From: Mizugakiibacter sediminis
GTDB taxonomy: Bacteria > Pseudomonadota > Gammaproteobacteria > Xanthomonadales > Rhodanobacteraceae
DNA length: 55,458 bases
Reading direction: 5' to 3'
Assembly (NCBI RefSeq): GCF_000953855.2
Contig: NZ_DF970155.1
Location: 1 to 55,458 of the forward strand
In this document: positions 1-8,016 of the stretch, piece after piece
Position numbering within the stretch: position 1 is the first letter of the stretch
Layout: each line of letters opens with the position of its first letter
Program-made: the position numbers and the translations under genes
The notes under the pieces: generated by a model
What the model saw: the letters and a program-made list of their open reading frames with translations, nothing else
Databases searched by the model: none
Told to the model about the DNA's origin: nothing

Positions 1-522
1 GGCGGCGGCCAGCCGGCGCGCGGCGGCGCGCCAGCCGGGGAGCCGCGCATCCAGCGCCGCCGCGGTCAGCGGCGCGGCCGCCAGCGCCTGCAGCAGCGCC
101 GCGCCGGCGCCACGGCGGCTGCGTGCGGCCAGCGCGTCGTGTCCCCGCGCGCTCAGCCGCCAGGTTTCGATGCCCAGCGGCGGCAGCGGCTTCGCTTCGC
201 GCAGCGCCTGCGGCAGCGCGTGCAGGTACACCTCGCCGGGCGCGCCCAGCCAGTAATCCGCGGCCCAGCGAAGGCTGCCCAGCAGCTCCGCGTCCAGCAG
301 CGGTTCCGTGTCCAGCGCCGCGATCGCGCGCTTCAACTGCTCGCGGGGCAGGGTGCTGGCGGTGTCCGTCTCGACCACCACGCCGACCCGCCGCCCGCGC
401 CCGAACGGCACCAGCACGCGGCTGCCCGCCGCCACCGGGCCGCCGCCGGCGGGCGGCAGATAGTCGAACAGCCGGGGCAGCGGCACCGGCAGGGCGACGC
501 GGATGACGGAGGCTCCGCTCAT
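1..522 (-). CDS. priA: Primosomal protein N' (PriA), N-terminal part
   Basis: PriA is the DEXH helicase that recognises stalled forks and reloads the replisome. The 174 visible residues begin MSGASVIRVALPVPLPRLFD and contain YLPP, GSRVLVPFGRGRRVGVVVE and WAADYWLGAPGEV, matching the 3'-DNA-binding domain that opens PriA proteins and the start of the winged-helix region. The frame runs off the left edge, so the helicase and zinc-binding parts are outside the window. The ATG at 520-522 is the natural start because the family motif begins within ten residues. The upstream 400 bp carry a palindromic repeat with DnaA-box-like half-sites; a regulatory link is only speculation. Confidence 0.85.
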   Translation of the reverse strand, partial: MSGASVIRVALPVPLPRLFDYLPPAGGGPVAAGSRVLVPFGRGRRVGVVVETDTASTLPREQLKRAIAALDTEPLLDAELLGSLRWAADYWLGAPGEVYLHALPQALREAKPLPPLGIETWRLSARGHDALAARSRRGAGAALLQALAAAPLTAAALDARLPGWRAAARRLAAA

Positions 523-598
523 GGACGGCCCGTCGTCCGGCGGTCGGCGCGGATCGGGACGGCACGGCGCGACTTCCCGGCGCAACTTTTCCCGTCGC

Positions 599-740
599 CG
601 AAAAAGCCGCGGTAAGTGGCCGTCACCGTGCATGATTCACGTTTATCCACAGCGCCTGTGGATAAACCTGTGAGTGAACGGCGGATGAGGGCGTGCCAAA
701 CCGCGCCACTGCGCGCGGCGGCACGGCTTGGCGAAAGTTT
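599..740. repeat. 142-bp palindrome-centred dispersed element, copy 1
   Basis: It begins CGAAAAA and ends TTGGCGAAAGTTT. A perfect 12-bp inverted repeat (GTTTATCCACAG, spacer CGC, CTGTGGATAAAC) lies at 641-667. Both half-sites contain TTATCCACA, the DnaA-box consensus, arranged head to head. Copy 2 at 10002-10143 has the same total length and the same offsets (palindrome starts 42 nt in; 60 nt between palindrome and terminal motif). Confidence 0.8.
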
Positions 741-858
741 AGCCAGTCTGAAATATTTGTCGTGAATCAAACACATAGGCCGTACGCCCGGCGCCGCCGC
801 CGATCGCCGCGAGGGACGCGCCGCGCCCGCGTCCGCGCCCGATGATGCTGTGCACAAC

Positions 859-883
859 GCCCCGCGGCCGCCTGTCGCGGGGC
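859..883 (-). terminator. GC hairpin downstream of the DUF3667 gene
   Basis: GCCCCGCG and CGCGGGGC form a perfect 8-bp stem with a 9-nt loop about 40 nt past the DUF3667 stop on the minus strand. There is no T-tract, so it is a possible 3'-end stabiliser or weak terminator. Confidence 0.35.
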
Positions 884-923
884 GGGCGTCGCGTCCACCG
901 CCGGGGTGCCTGGCGGGCCGCCG

Positions 924-2147
924 TCAGGTCGTGGCCAGGCTGACGATGAACGCCGCCGCCAGCCCGAAGCCGATCAGGACCGAGTAGCAGACGCCGATCA
1001 CGCAATACTTCAGCACGGTCATGAACCAGCCCTGGCCGTACACCCGCTTCTGCATCAGCAGCAGGTAGAGGAACAGCCAGATCCAGGTCGCCACCGAGGC
1101 CGCGTGCAGCGGTCCCCGCAGCCAGGCCGCGTGCACCTGCGCCCAGCCGCCCAGCAGGCCGAACAGCAACAGCAGCAGCATGTCGAGGAAGATGAAGGCG
1201 TGGCTGTGCAGCGCCACGATCAGGTGCTCCATGTAGAGCCGGCGCTTGAAGAGGTAGAAGAACTTCAGCAGCACGGCGAACAGCGGCATCACCACGAACA
1301 GCGTCTGCGGCAGCACGTTCATCACGCCGAGCATCACCGGCTTCCAGTTGCCCCAGCCGCCGCGCTTCATCTGCTGCACGTTCCGCAGCGCGTGCGCGAC
1401 CGCGTCGTTGAGGCGCTGGTTGGCGAGATCCGGCAGCCAGCCGATGCGGACGGGATTGCGGACCGGATCCCAGGCGGGGCCGCCGCCGAAGCTGATGGTG
1501 ATCGGCTCGTCGTCGCGGGGCCGGGGCGCGGCAGCCGGCGCGGCCGGCTCGGGCGGCAGCGGCTCGCCCTTGGCCTTGGCCGCGGCGACCGCGCGCAGGT
1601 AGGCGCGGCGCTGTTCGGCCTCGGCGCGCACCTTCGCTTCCGCCGCGGCCAGTCCCGCCGTCGCGCCGGGCACGTTGCCCACCGTGCGCTGCGCTTCGCG
1701 GATGCCCTTCAGCGCCGCCTGCTCGTCGCGATCGAGGTCCTCCAGGCTGGTCGCCTGGGCGATGGCGTCGGTGCGCTTGGTCTCGGCGCCGTCGAACTTC
1801 ACGGTGCCCATGTCGCTGGCCGCCAGCGTCCATTGGATCGCCAGGAAGGCGAGGATGCTGAGGAAGAAATACAGGCGTACCGGCGTGACGTAGCGCTGGC
1901 GGCGGCCGGCGAAGTATTCGCGGGTGAGGTAACCCGGGCGCAGCAGCAGCGGTCCGATCGTGCGCAGGATGCGCGAGTCGATGTTGAAGACCGTGTCGAC
2001 CAGGTCGGCGAGCAGGCCGGACAGCGGCCGCACCATGCCGCGCACCGGCTGGCCGCAGCTGTAGCAGTATGGGCCGCTCAGCGGCGTGCCGCAGTTGGCG
2101 CAGCCGTGCGCGGCGGGCGTGGCGGGCGGTGGGTTCGGCGTGTTCAT
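924..2147 (-). CDS. DUF3667 domain-containing membrane protein
   Basis: A 407-residue protein of unknown function. The N-terminus carries a zinc-ribbon-like CxxC pair (C16, C19, C28, C31), then the DUF3667-type segment with SRILRTIGPLLLRPGYLTRE and REYFAGRRQRYVTPVRLYFF leading into the first membrane helix. A charged, Ala/Glu-rich segment (about residues 120-230) precedes a cluster of hydrophobic helices with PQTLFVVMPLFAVLLKFFY and HSHAFIFLDMLLLLL. The ATG at 2145-2147 overlaps the stop of the upstream epimerase gene as ATGA, so the two are translationally coupled. The family is common in Xanthomonadales, but no biochemical role can be read from the sequence. Confidence 0.85.
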   Translation of the reverse strand: MNTPNPPPATPAAHGCANCGTPLSGPYCYSCGQPVRGMVRPLSGLLADLVDTVFNIDSRILRTIGPLLLRPGYLTREYFAGRRQRYVTPVRLYFFLSILAFLAIQWTLAASDMGTVKFDGAETKRTDAIAQATSLEDLDRDEQAALKGIREAQRTVGNVPGATAGLAAAEAKVRAEAEQRRAYLRAVAAAKAKGEPLPPEPAAPAAAPRPRDDEPITISFGGGPAWDPVRNPVRIGWLPDLANQRLNDAVAHALRNVQQMKRGGWGNWKPVMLGVMNVLPQTLFVVMPLFAVLLKFFYLFKRRLYMEHLIVALHSHAFIFLDMLLLLLFGLLGGWAQVHAAWLRGPLHAASVATWIWLFLYLLLMQKRVYGQGWFMTVLKYCVIGVCYSVLIGFGLAAAFIVSLATT

Positions 2148-3136
2148 GTCGGATGCAGGAGCCCCTGGCTGCGCAGCCAGGCGACGGTGTCGCGCACCAG
2201 CGCCGGCAGCGGCGTGTGATGGTAACCGAGGGCGGCGATCGCCTTGCGGTCGTCGACCTGCAGGCGCTGGCAGGCGATGGCGACGCCGTCGCGGCTGATC
2301 GGCGGCTCGCGGCCGCTGATCAGCGCCAGCGCCTCGCCGAGGCAGGCATGGGCCATCAGCAGGCCGCGCGGCAGGGTGCGCTTCGGCGGCGGGCGGCGCA
2401 GCTCGCGGGCGATCAGCGTGGCCAGTTCGAGGAAACTGGCGTGCACGCCGCCGAGCAGGTAGCACTCGCCGCTGGCGCCATAGGCGGCCGCGGCGAGGTG
2501 GGCGCGCGCCACCGCGCGCACGTCGGCGAAGCAGCCGATGCCCGGCGGCACGCCGGGCAGCCGGCCTTGGTCGATCAGCAGCACCACCCGCGCCCAGTTG
2601 TGGCGGTCGCCGGGGCCGAGGACATGCGCCGGTTGCAGCACCACCGCCTCGATGCCGCCATGGCCGGCCGCCTCCAGCACCAGCTTCTCGGCCTGCGCCT
2701 TGCTGCGCGCATAGGCGACCGGTTCGCGCAGCGCGCCGCGCGGCAGCGCCTCGAAGATCGCCTGCCGTTCCACCTGTCCGTAGACGGCGACGCTGGAGGT
2801 GTAGACGAAACGCTTCACGCCGGCGCGCCGCGCGAGCTGCAGCAGGGTGCGCGTGCCTTCCACGTTGGTGCGCTGCTGCGCGGCGGTGCGGCGCCGCCAC
2901 AGCGTGGTGTCGGCGGCGAGGTGGAAGATCACGTCCGGCGCCGGCCGCAGCGCCGCGGCCAGGCTCTTGGTGTCGCACAGGTCGCCTGCGACCACGTCGA
3001 CGCCGCTGGCGCGCAGGCGCTCGACGCTGACCGGCGAACGCGCCAGCGCGCGCACGGACACGCCGGAGGCGTCGAGCGCGCGCACCACGTGGCCGCCGAG
3101 GAAACCGCCCGCACCGGTGACGAACGCGCGCCGCAT
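2144..3136 (-). CDS. NAD-dependent epimerase/dehydratase family protein
   Basis: A 330-residue extended SDR. The Rossmann GxxGxxG motif is at residues 8-14 (GAGGFLG), followed by the acidic turn GDLCD, FHLAADTTLW, the Ser of VYTSSVAVYG and the catalytic YxxxK (YARSK). It may act on a nucleotide sugar, sterol-like or 3-oxo substrate; the sequence does not decide which. The chosen ATG puts the Rossmann strand at the very N-terminus; upstream residues in the open frame look non-coding. It overlaps the DUF3667 start by 4 nt, indicating a two-gene operon. Confidence 0.85.
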   Translation of the reverse strand: MRRAFVTGAGGFLGGHVVRALDASGVSVRALARSPVSVERLRASGVDVVAGDLCDTKSLAAALRPAPDVIFHLAADTTLWRRRTAAQQRTNVEGTRTLLQLARRAGVKRFVYTSSVAVYGQVERQAIFEALPRGALREPVAYARSKAQAEKLVLEAAGHGGIEAVVLQPAHVLGPGDRHNWARVVLLIDQGRLPGVPPGIGCFADVRAVARAHLAAAAYGASGECYLLGGVHASFLELATLIARELRRPPPKRTLPRGLLMAHACLGEALALISGREPPISRDGVAIACQRLQVDDRKAIAALGYHHTPLPALVRDTVAWLRSQGLLHPT

Positions 3137-3336
3137 CTGCCGTCGCTCCGCATCCCCTGGTGATTGTCGCGCCGCGCGCGCTCCGTCCCGCGCTGCCCGC
3201 GGCGCGGGATCCGTCGCGTGCAGGCGGCGCGGCGACGGTAGCCGAGCCGGGCCCCCTCGCGTCAAGGGGCGGCCGCGCGGATTCCCCGCGATCCGCACGT
3301 CTCCTAGAATGGAGAGCCGCAACCGAAACTGCCCGC

Positions 3337-4809
3337 ATGCCCCTGATCCGTGTGGACCGCGCACGCGCCGTGCGCGAGGTCGGCGCGACCGTGCGCCTGG
3401 CGCTGCCGCTGATCGCCGCGCAGCTCTCCGCGGTCGGCATGAACGTGGTCGACGCGGTGTTGTCCGGCCATCTCGGCGCGCACACGCAGGCGGCGGTGAC
3501 CACCGGCGCCGGCGTGTGGTCGCTGGCGATCATCAGCGCGATCGGCACGATGATGGCGGTGGCGCCGTCGGTGGCGCAGCTCGACGGCGCCGGCCGCCGC
3601 CACGAGATCGGCGCGCTGTTCCGCCAGGCGCTGTGGATCGCCGCCGGCCTCGGCGCGCTGCTGTGGCTCGGCGTGCGCAGCGCCTCGCCGCTGCTGGAAG
3701 TGATCGGCGTGGTGCCGACGCTGCGCGCCGACGTCGACGCGTTCCTGCACGCCGTCAGCTGGGGCGCGCCGGCGCTGGCCGCCTACTTCGCGCTGCGCGG
3801 GCTGTCCGAAGGCCTGTCGCTGACGCGGCCGTCGATGTACTTCAGCTTCGGCGGCCTCCTCGTGCTGGTGCCGCTCGGCTACGTGCTGATGTACGGCCGG
3901 CTGGGCGTGCCGGCGCTGGGCGCGCGCGGCAGCGGCATCGCCACCGCCGCCGTGCTGTGGCTGGAGATGCTCGGCTTCGCCGTCTACGTGGCGCGCCACC
4001 GCAACTATCGCGCGCTCGGCCTGTTCGCGCACTTCGAGTGGCCGCGCCCGCGCGTGATCGCCGAGCTGCTCGGCATCGGCCTGCCGATGGCGGTGACGTT
4101 GATGATGGAAGGCGGCCTGTTCGTCGCCGTCGCGCTGGCGATCGCCACGCTGGGCGAGGCGGTGACGGCCGCGCACCAGATCGCGCTGAACGTCGCCTCG
4201 GTCGCGTTCATGGTGCCGCTGGGGCTGGCGCTGGCGATCACCGTGCGCGTGGGCCACGCGGTCGGCCGCGGCGACGGCGACGGCATGCGCTATGCCGGCT
4301 TCTGCGGCATCGCGCTGGCGATGGCCGTGCAGGTGGTCGCCTGCGGCCTGATGCTCGGCGTGCCGCACGGCATCGCCCGGCTGTACACCAACGACCCGGT
4401 GGTGATCGGCCTCGCCGTGCAACTGCTGACGCTGGCCGGGCTGTTCCAGTTCTCCGACGGCATCCAGGTGGCCTCCAACGGCGCGCTGCGCGGCCTGAAG
4501 GACACGCGCGTGCCGATGCTGATCACCGGCATCGCCTACTGGGGCATCGGCATGCCGGTCGGCTGGTGGCTGGCGTTCCGCGCCGGCTACGGCGCGCGCG
4601 GCATGTGGACCGGGCTGATCGCCGGCCTGACCATGGCGGCGCTGATGCTGTTCGCGCGCTTCCGCCGGCTGGCGCGCTCGCGCACCTGGGACGCGCTGCC
4701 GGCGCCGCCCGCCGCGCGTGACGCCCGCGGCGCGAGCGGCTACGCTGGTCGCCTGCCCGCCGACGCGACGGCCGGCGCCGTGCGCAAGGCCGTGCCGCCG
4801 CCCGCCTGA
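3337..4809 (+). CDS. MATE family efflux transporter (NorM-like)
   Basis: A 490-residue integral membrane protein of the multidrug and toxic compound extrusion family, which exports cationic drugs by Na+ or H+ antiport. The N-terminal half contains LALPLIAAQLSAVGMNVVDA and LSGHLGAHTQAAV; the second half repeats the fold with LGIGLPMAVTLMMEGGLF, AAHQIALNVASVAFMVPLG and FQFSDGIQVASNGALRG, all typical of NorM-type MATE proteins. Roughly twelve hydrophobic segments are visible. The final 50 residues are a polar Ala/Pro/Arg tail. It stands alone, divergent from the epimerase gene. Substrate unknown. Confidence 0.9.
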   Translation: MPLIRVDRARAVREVGATVRLALPLIAAQLSAVGMNVVDAVLSGHLGAHTQAAVTTGAGVWSLAIISAIGTMMAVAPSVAQLDGAGRRHEIGALFRQALWIAAGLGALLWLGVRSASPLLEVIGVVPTLRADVDAFLHAVSWGAPALAAYFALRGLSEGLSLTRPSMYFSFGGLLVLVPLGYVLMYGRLGVPALGARGSGIATAAVLWLEMLGFAVYVARHRNYRALGLFAHFEWPRPRVIAELLGIGLPMAVTLMMEGGLFVAVALAIATLGEAVTAAHQIALNVASVAFMVPLGLALAITVRVGHAVGRGDGDGMRYAGFCGIALAMAVQVVACGLMLGVPHGIARLYTNDPVVIGLAVQLLTLAGLFQFSDGIQVASNGALRGLKDTRVPMLITGIAYWGIGMPVGWWLAFRAGYGARGMWTGLIAGLTMAALMLFARFRRLARSRTWDALPAPPAARDARGASGYAGRLPADATAGAVRKAVPPPA

Positions 4810-4889
4810 ACCCGCGGCGCGGCGCGCGGTCCGATGCGGGCGGCGCGCGCCGCGGTCGGCAAACGAACGTTACCCAGGAGTGGTCGGTC

Positions 4890-6734
4890 ATGACGGAGCG
4901 TGGCTCCAGCGGTTTCCTCGGCGTCCTGCGCGCGCTGTGGCGCGGCCTCGACTTCACCCGGCGGCTGGTGCTGAACCTGGTGTTCTTCGTGCTGCTGCTC
5001 GGCTTCCTTGCCGTGGTGATGCGCAGCGCGCCGCGCGTCGAGCCGGACAGCGTGCTGGTGCTGAAGCCGGAGGGCATGCTGGTCGAGCAGTACAGCATCG
5101 ACCCCATGGAGCGCGCGCTGGCGCGCCTCGGCGGCGACACCCCGAAGCAGGTGCAGGTGCGCGACCTGGTCGGCGCGATCGACGCCGCCGCGCGCGATCC
5201 GCGCATCAAGCGCATCCTGTTGCAGCCGGACGAACTCGCCGCCGGCGGCTTCGCCGCGCTGCGCGAGGTCGGCGCGGCGCTCGACCGCTTCCGCGCCGGC
5301 GGCAAGCAGGTGATCGCCTGGGCCGGCGGCTACACGCAGAGCCAGTACTACCTCGCCGCGCACGCCGACCGCGTGCTGCTGGATCCGGAAGGCGGCGTGC
5401 TGCTGCAGGGCCTGGCCAGCTACCGCAACTACTACCGCGAGCTGCTCGACCGGCTCGGCGTCGACGTGCACCTGTTCCGCGTCGGCGAGTTCAAGTCGGC
5501 CGCCGAGCCGTTCATCCTCAACCAGGCCTCGCCGGAGGCGAAGGAGGCGGACAGCTACTGGCTGGGCGGCCTGTGGGACACCTATCTCGACGAGGTCGCG
5601 CAGCGGCGCAGGCTCGATCCGGCCGCGCTGCGCGCGACGGTCGCGCAACTGCCGCAGGAGATCGCCGCGGCGCAGGGCGATCTCGCGGCGCTGGCATTGA
5701 GGCTGAAGTTGGTCGATGGCCTGGCCACGCATGCGGAGCTTTCGGCGATGCTGCGCCGCGAGGGCGCGCCGGACCGCGACGGCCACGGCTTCCGCCACGT
5801 CGCCTTCGACGACTATCTCGCCTCGCTGCGCGCGCAGGCGCTGGAGATCGGCAAGCCGCGCGTGGCGGTGGTGGTGGCGGAAGGCGAGATCGTCGGCGGC
5901 AAGCAGCCGCCGGGCATGGTCGGCGGCGATTCCACCGCCGCGCTGCTGCGCCAGGCGCGCGAGGACCGCAACGTCAAGGCGGTGGTGCTGCGCGTCGACT
6001 CGCCGGGCGGCGAGGTCTACGCCGCCGAGCAGATCCGCCGCGAGGTCGCGCTGACGCGCGCCGCCGGCAAGCCGGTGATCGTCTCGATGGGCGACGTCGC
6101 CGCCAGCGGCGGCTACTGGATCGCGATGAACGCCGACCGCATCCTCGCCGAGCCGAACACGATCACCGGCTCGATCGGCATCTTCGGCCTGTTCTTCAAC
6201 GTGCCGGACACGCTGGCCAAGATCGGCGTGCACACCGACGGCGTCGGCACCTCGCCGTGGGCGGGCGCGTTCGACGTGCGCCGGCCGCTGGATCCGGCGG
6301 TCGGCCAGGTGATCCAGAGCGTGATCGACAAGGGCTACCGCGACTTCACCGGCAAGGTGGCGGCGGCGCGCGGCACCACCGTCGAGGCGATCGACGCGGT
6401 GGCGCGCGGCCGCGTATGGACCGGCAAGCAGGCGCTGCAGCGCGGCCTGGTCGACCAGCTGGGCGGCCTCGACGACGCGGTAAGGCTGGCCGCCGAGCGC
6501 GCCAAGCTCGGCCGCGATTACGCGGTCAGCTACGTCGAACGGCCGCTCGGCGCGCTCGACCGCTTCCTGCTCGACTTCAGCCAGAGCACGCTGGCGTCGT
6601 GGGTGCGCGCGAGCGGCGTCGCGCTGCCGCACTGGCTGGTCGCGGCGCCGCGGCTGGCACCGGAGCTGGCGCTGTTCCGCCATGCGCGCGCCGGCATGCC
6701 GCAGGTGTACGCGTACTGCTTCTGCACGCCGTAG
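4890..6734 (+). CDS. sppA: Signal peptide peptidase SppA, 67 kDa type
   Basis: SppA is an inner-membrane serine/lysine protease that degrades cleaved signal peptides. The 614 residues have one N-terminal membrane anchor (about 24-44) and two tandem ClpP-fold domains. The general-base lysine is K202 in FRVGEFKSAAEPF and the nucleophile is S406 in GDVAASGGYW, the spacing seen in the long E. coli-type enzyme. GSIGIFG and ARGRVWTGKQAL match family blocks. A ribosome site (caggag) lies about a dozen nucleotides before the ATG. It is followed by convergent genes and a hairpin-rich repeat. Confidence 0.93.
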   Translation: MTERGSSGFLGVLRALWRGLDFTRRLVLNLVFFVLLLGFLAVVMRSAPRVEPDSVLVLKPEGMLVEQYSIDPMERALARLGGDTPKQVQVRDLVGAIDAAARDPRIKRILLQPDELAAGGFAALREVGAALDRFRAGGKQVIAWAGGYTQSQYYLAAHADRVLLDPEGGVLLQGLASYRNYYRELLDRLGVDVHLFRVGEFKSAAEPFILNQASPEAKEADSYWLGGLWDTYLDEVAQRRRLDPAALRATVAQLPQEIAAAQGDLAALALRLKLVDGLATHAELSAMLRREGAPDRDGHGFRHVAFDDYLASLRAQALEIGKPRVAVVVAEGEIVGGKQPPGMVGGDSTAALLRQAREDRNVKAVVLRVDSPGGEVYAAEQIRREVALTRAAGKPVIVSMGDVAASGGYWIAMNADRILAEPNTITGSIGIFGLFFNVPDTLAKIGVHTDGVGTSPWAGAFDVRRPLDPAVGQVIQSVIDKGYRDFTGKVAAARGTTVEAIDAVARGRVWTGKQALQRGLVDQLGGLDDAVRLAAERAKLGRDYAVSYVERPLGALDRFLLDFSQSTLASWVRASGVALPHWLVAAPRLAPELALFRHARAGMPQVYAYCFCTP

Positions 6735-6845
6735 GGCGGAAACGGCGCGGTTGTTCCCGCGGTCGCGGCGAGCGCCGGGTCTCCCGCCGTGGCATGCGTG
6801 GGCGCGGCGGTACGCGGCGGAAGCGCAGCGGCGCTTCCGCCCTAC
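6731..6845. repeat. REP-like inverted repeat with internal hairpin between convergent genes
   Basis: GTAGGGCGGAA at 6731-6741 is matched by TTCCGCCCTAC at 6835-6845, an 11-bp perfect inverted repeat. Inside the right arm GGCGGAAGCGC and GCGCTTCCGCC (6816-6841) make an 11-bp stem with loop AGCG. The left arm overlaps the sppA stop and the right arm overlaps the stop of the small lipoprotein. It probably ends transcription from both sides; the GTAGGGCGGAA start resembles widespread gammaproteobacterial REP units. Confidence 0.6.
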
Positions 6846-7066
6846 TGCGACTGCTGGTCGATGGCGGCGTCCGTCTGCGCTTTCTGCTGCTCGAGCTGCT
6901 GCTGCACCTGTTTGGCGCGGTCGCGCGCCTTCAGCGCGTCGTCGAACGGCGTGGCGACGCGCGCCGGTTTCGGCGCGTCCTGCGCGACCGGCTTCGGCGG
7001 GCGGTCGCAGGCGGCCAGCGCGAGCGCGGCCAATGCGCATACGGCCAGGGCGACGGTGCGGGCCAT
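6842..7066 (-). CDS. Small lipoprotein of unknown function
   Basis: A 74-residue protein with a lipoprotein signal: MARTVALAVCALAALALAAC gives a lipobox LAAC with acylated C20. The mature part is short, Pro/Ala-rich (DRPPKPVAQDAPKPA) and then a charged, Gln-rich helix (KQVQQQLEQQKAQ) that could form a coiled coil. No family recognised. It converges on sppA, and its stop abuts the hairpin at 6816-6841. A real gene is likely because the signal peptide is well formed. Confidence 0.7.
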   Translation of the reverse strand: MARTVALAVCALAALALAACDRPPKPVAQDAPKPARVATPFDDALKARDRAKQVQQQLEQQKAQTDAAIDQQSQ

Positions 7067-7170
7067 GGGTCACCTCCTGCACGCGAGTGTCGCGCGCCGG
7101 CGCGGCCTGCGCCAGCGCGGCGCGCGCATCGTGTAAGCTCCGCCGCAATTCGCCGCCGCGGAGGTGACGC

Positions 7171-7953
7171 ATGCACGCACAGATGGATCGCTGGCGCCTG
7201 GACGGGCAGGTCGCGCTGGTCACCGGCGCGAGCAAGGGCATCGGCCTGGCCTGCGCGCGCGAGCTGACCGCGCTCGGCGCGGACGTGCTGATGGTCGCGC
7301 GCGACGAAGCTCACCTCGAAGCGGCGTGCGAGGAGCTGGCCGAGGAATTCCCGCAGCGCGAGCCGCGCGCGTTCGCCGCGGATCTCTCGCAGCAGGAAGA
7401 CCGCCTCGACGTGTTCGACTGGATCGCCGACCTCGGCGTGTCGCTGTCGCTGCTGGTCAACAACGTCGGCGGCAACGTGCGCAAGCCGACGCTGGACTAC
7501 GCCGAGGCGGAATACCGCGCGCTGATCGAGACGAACCTGATCTCCGCGTTCGAGATGTGCCGGCTCGCGCATCCGCACCTGGTGCAGCACGCGAACGCGG
7601 CGATCGTCAACGTCGGTTCGGTGTCCGGCGCGACGCACGTGCGCACCGGCTCGCCGTACGGCATGACCAAGGCCGCGCTGCATCAATTGACGCGCAACCT
7701 GGCCTGCGAATGGGCGGAGGACGGCATCCGCGTCAACGCGGTCGCGCCGTGGTACATCCGCACGCAGCGCACCGAGCCGACGCTCGCCGATCCCGACTAC
7801 CTCGAGGAAGTGCTGGAGCGCACGCCGATGCGGCGCATCGGCGAACCGCACGAGGTCGCCGCGGCCGTCGCCTTCCTGTGCCTGCCGGCGTCCTCCTACG
7901 TCACCGGCGAGATCATCGCCGTCGACGGCGGCTTCCTGCGCTACGGTTTCTGA
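7171..7953 (+). CDS. SDR family oxidoreductase
   Basis: A 260-residue classical short-chain dehydrogenase, NAD(P)-dependent. Cofactor motif TGASKGIG lies near residue 19, the NNVGG motif near 96, and the catalytic Tyr/Lys pair is Y163 and K167 (YGMTK); [10 protein letters not shown] ends the protein as in the tropinone reductase/3-oxoacyl reductase group. GGAGGT sits 5 nt before the ATG at 7171, favouring it over the internal Met5. Substrate cannot be told from sequence. Monocistronic by spacing (the next gene starts 63 nt downstream). Confidence 0.9.
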   Translation: MHAQMDRWRLDGQVALVTGASKGIGLACARELTALGADVLMVARDEAHLEAACEELAEEFPQREPRAFAADLSQQEDRLDVFDWIADLGVSLSLLVNNVGGNVRKPTLDYAEAEYRALIETNLISAFEMCRLAHPHLVQHANAAIVNVGSVSGATHVRTGSPYGMTKAALHQLTRNLACEWAEDGIRVNAVAPWYIRTQRTEPTLADPDYLEEVLERTPMRRIGEPHEVAAAVAFLCLPASSYVTGEIIAVDGGFLRYGF

Positions 7954-8016
7954 GCGCCGCGCATCCATGGCCGAAAGCGGCGAGTCCGGCCGCCGTCGCG
8001 CTGCTAGGCTGCGCGC

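Larger units (their letters stand above)
523..923. other. Intergenic region between priA and the DUF3667 gene
   Basis: This 401-bp gap has no convincing gene. It holds the first copy of the 142-bp palindromic element (599-740), an AT-rich patch (about 741-775) and a GC hairpin at 859-883. Short open frames across it have no family resemblance and run through the repeat. Confidence 0.7.

Noticed and set aside
599-740. Replication origin, because of DnaA-box-like sites
   Set aside because: Only one pair of boxes, no dnaA/dnaN/gidA neighbours, no long AT-rich unwinding region, and a second copy of the same element lies 9.4 kb away.
728-756. Sigma-70 promoter TTGGCG-N17-AAATAT
   Set aside because: It points away from the flanking minus-strand genes, the next plus-strand gene is 2.6 kb away, and the -35 half is part of the dispersed element's conserved end.
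859-883. Intrinsic terminator with certainty
   Set aside because: Like other hairpins in this window it lacks a T-tract; kept only as a low-confidence 3'-end structure.
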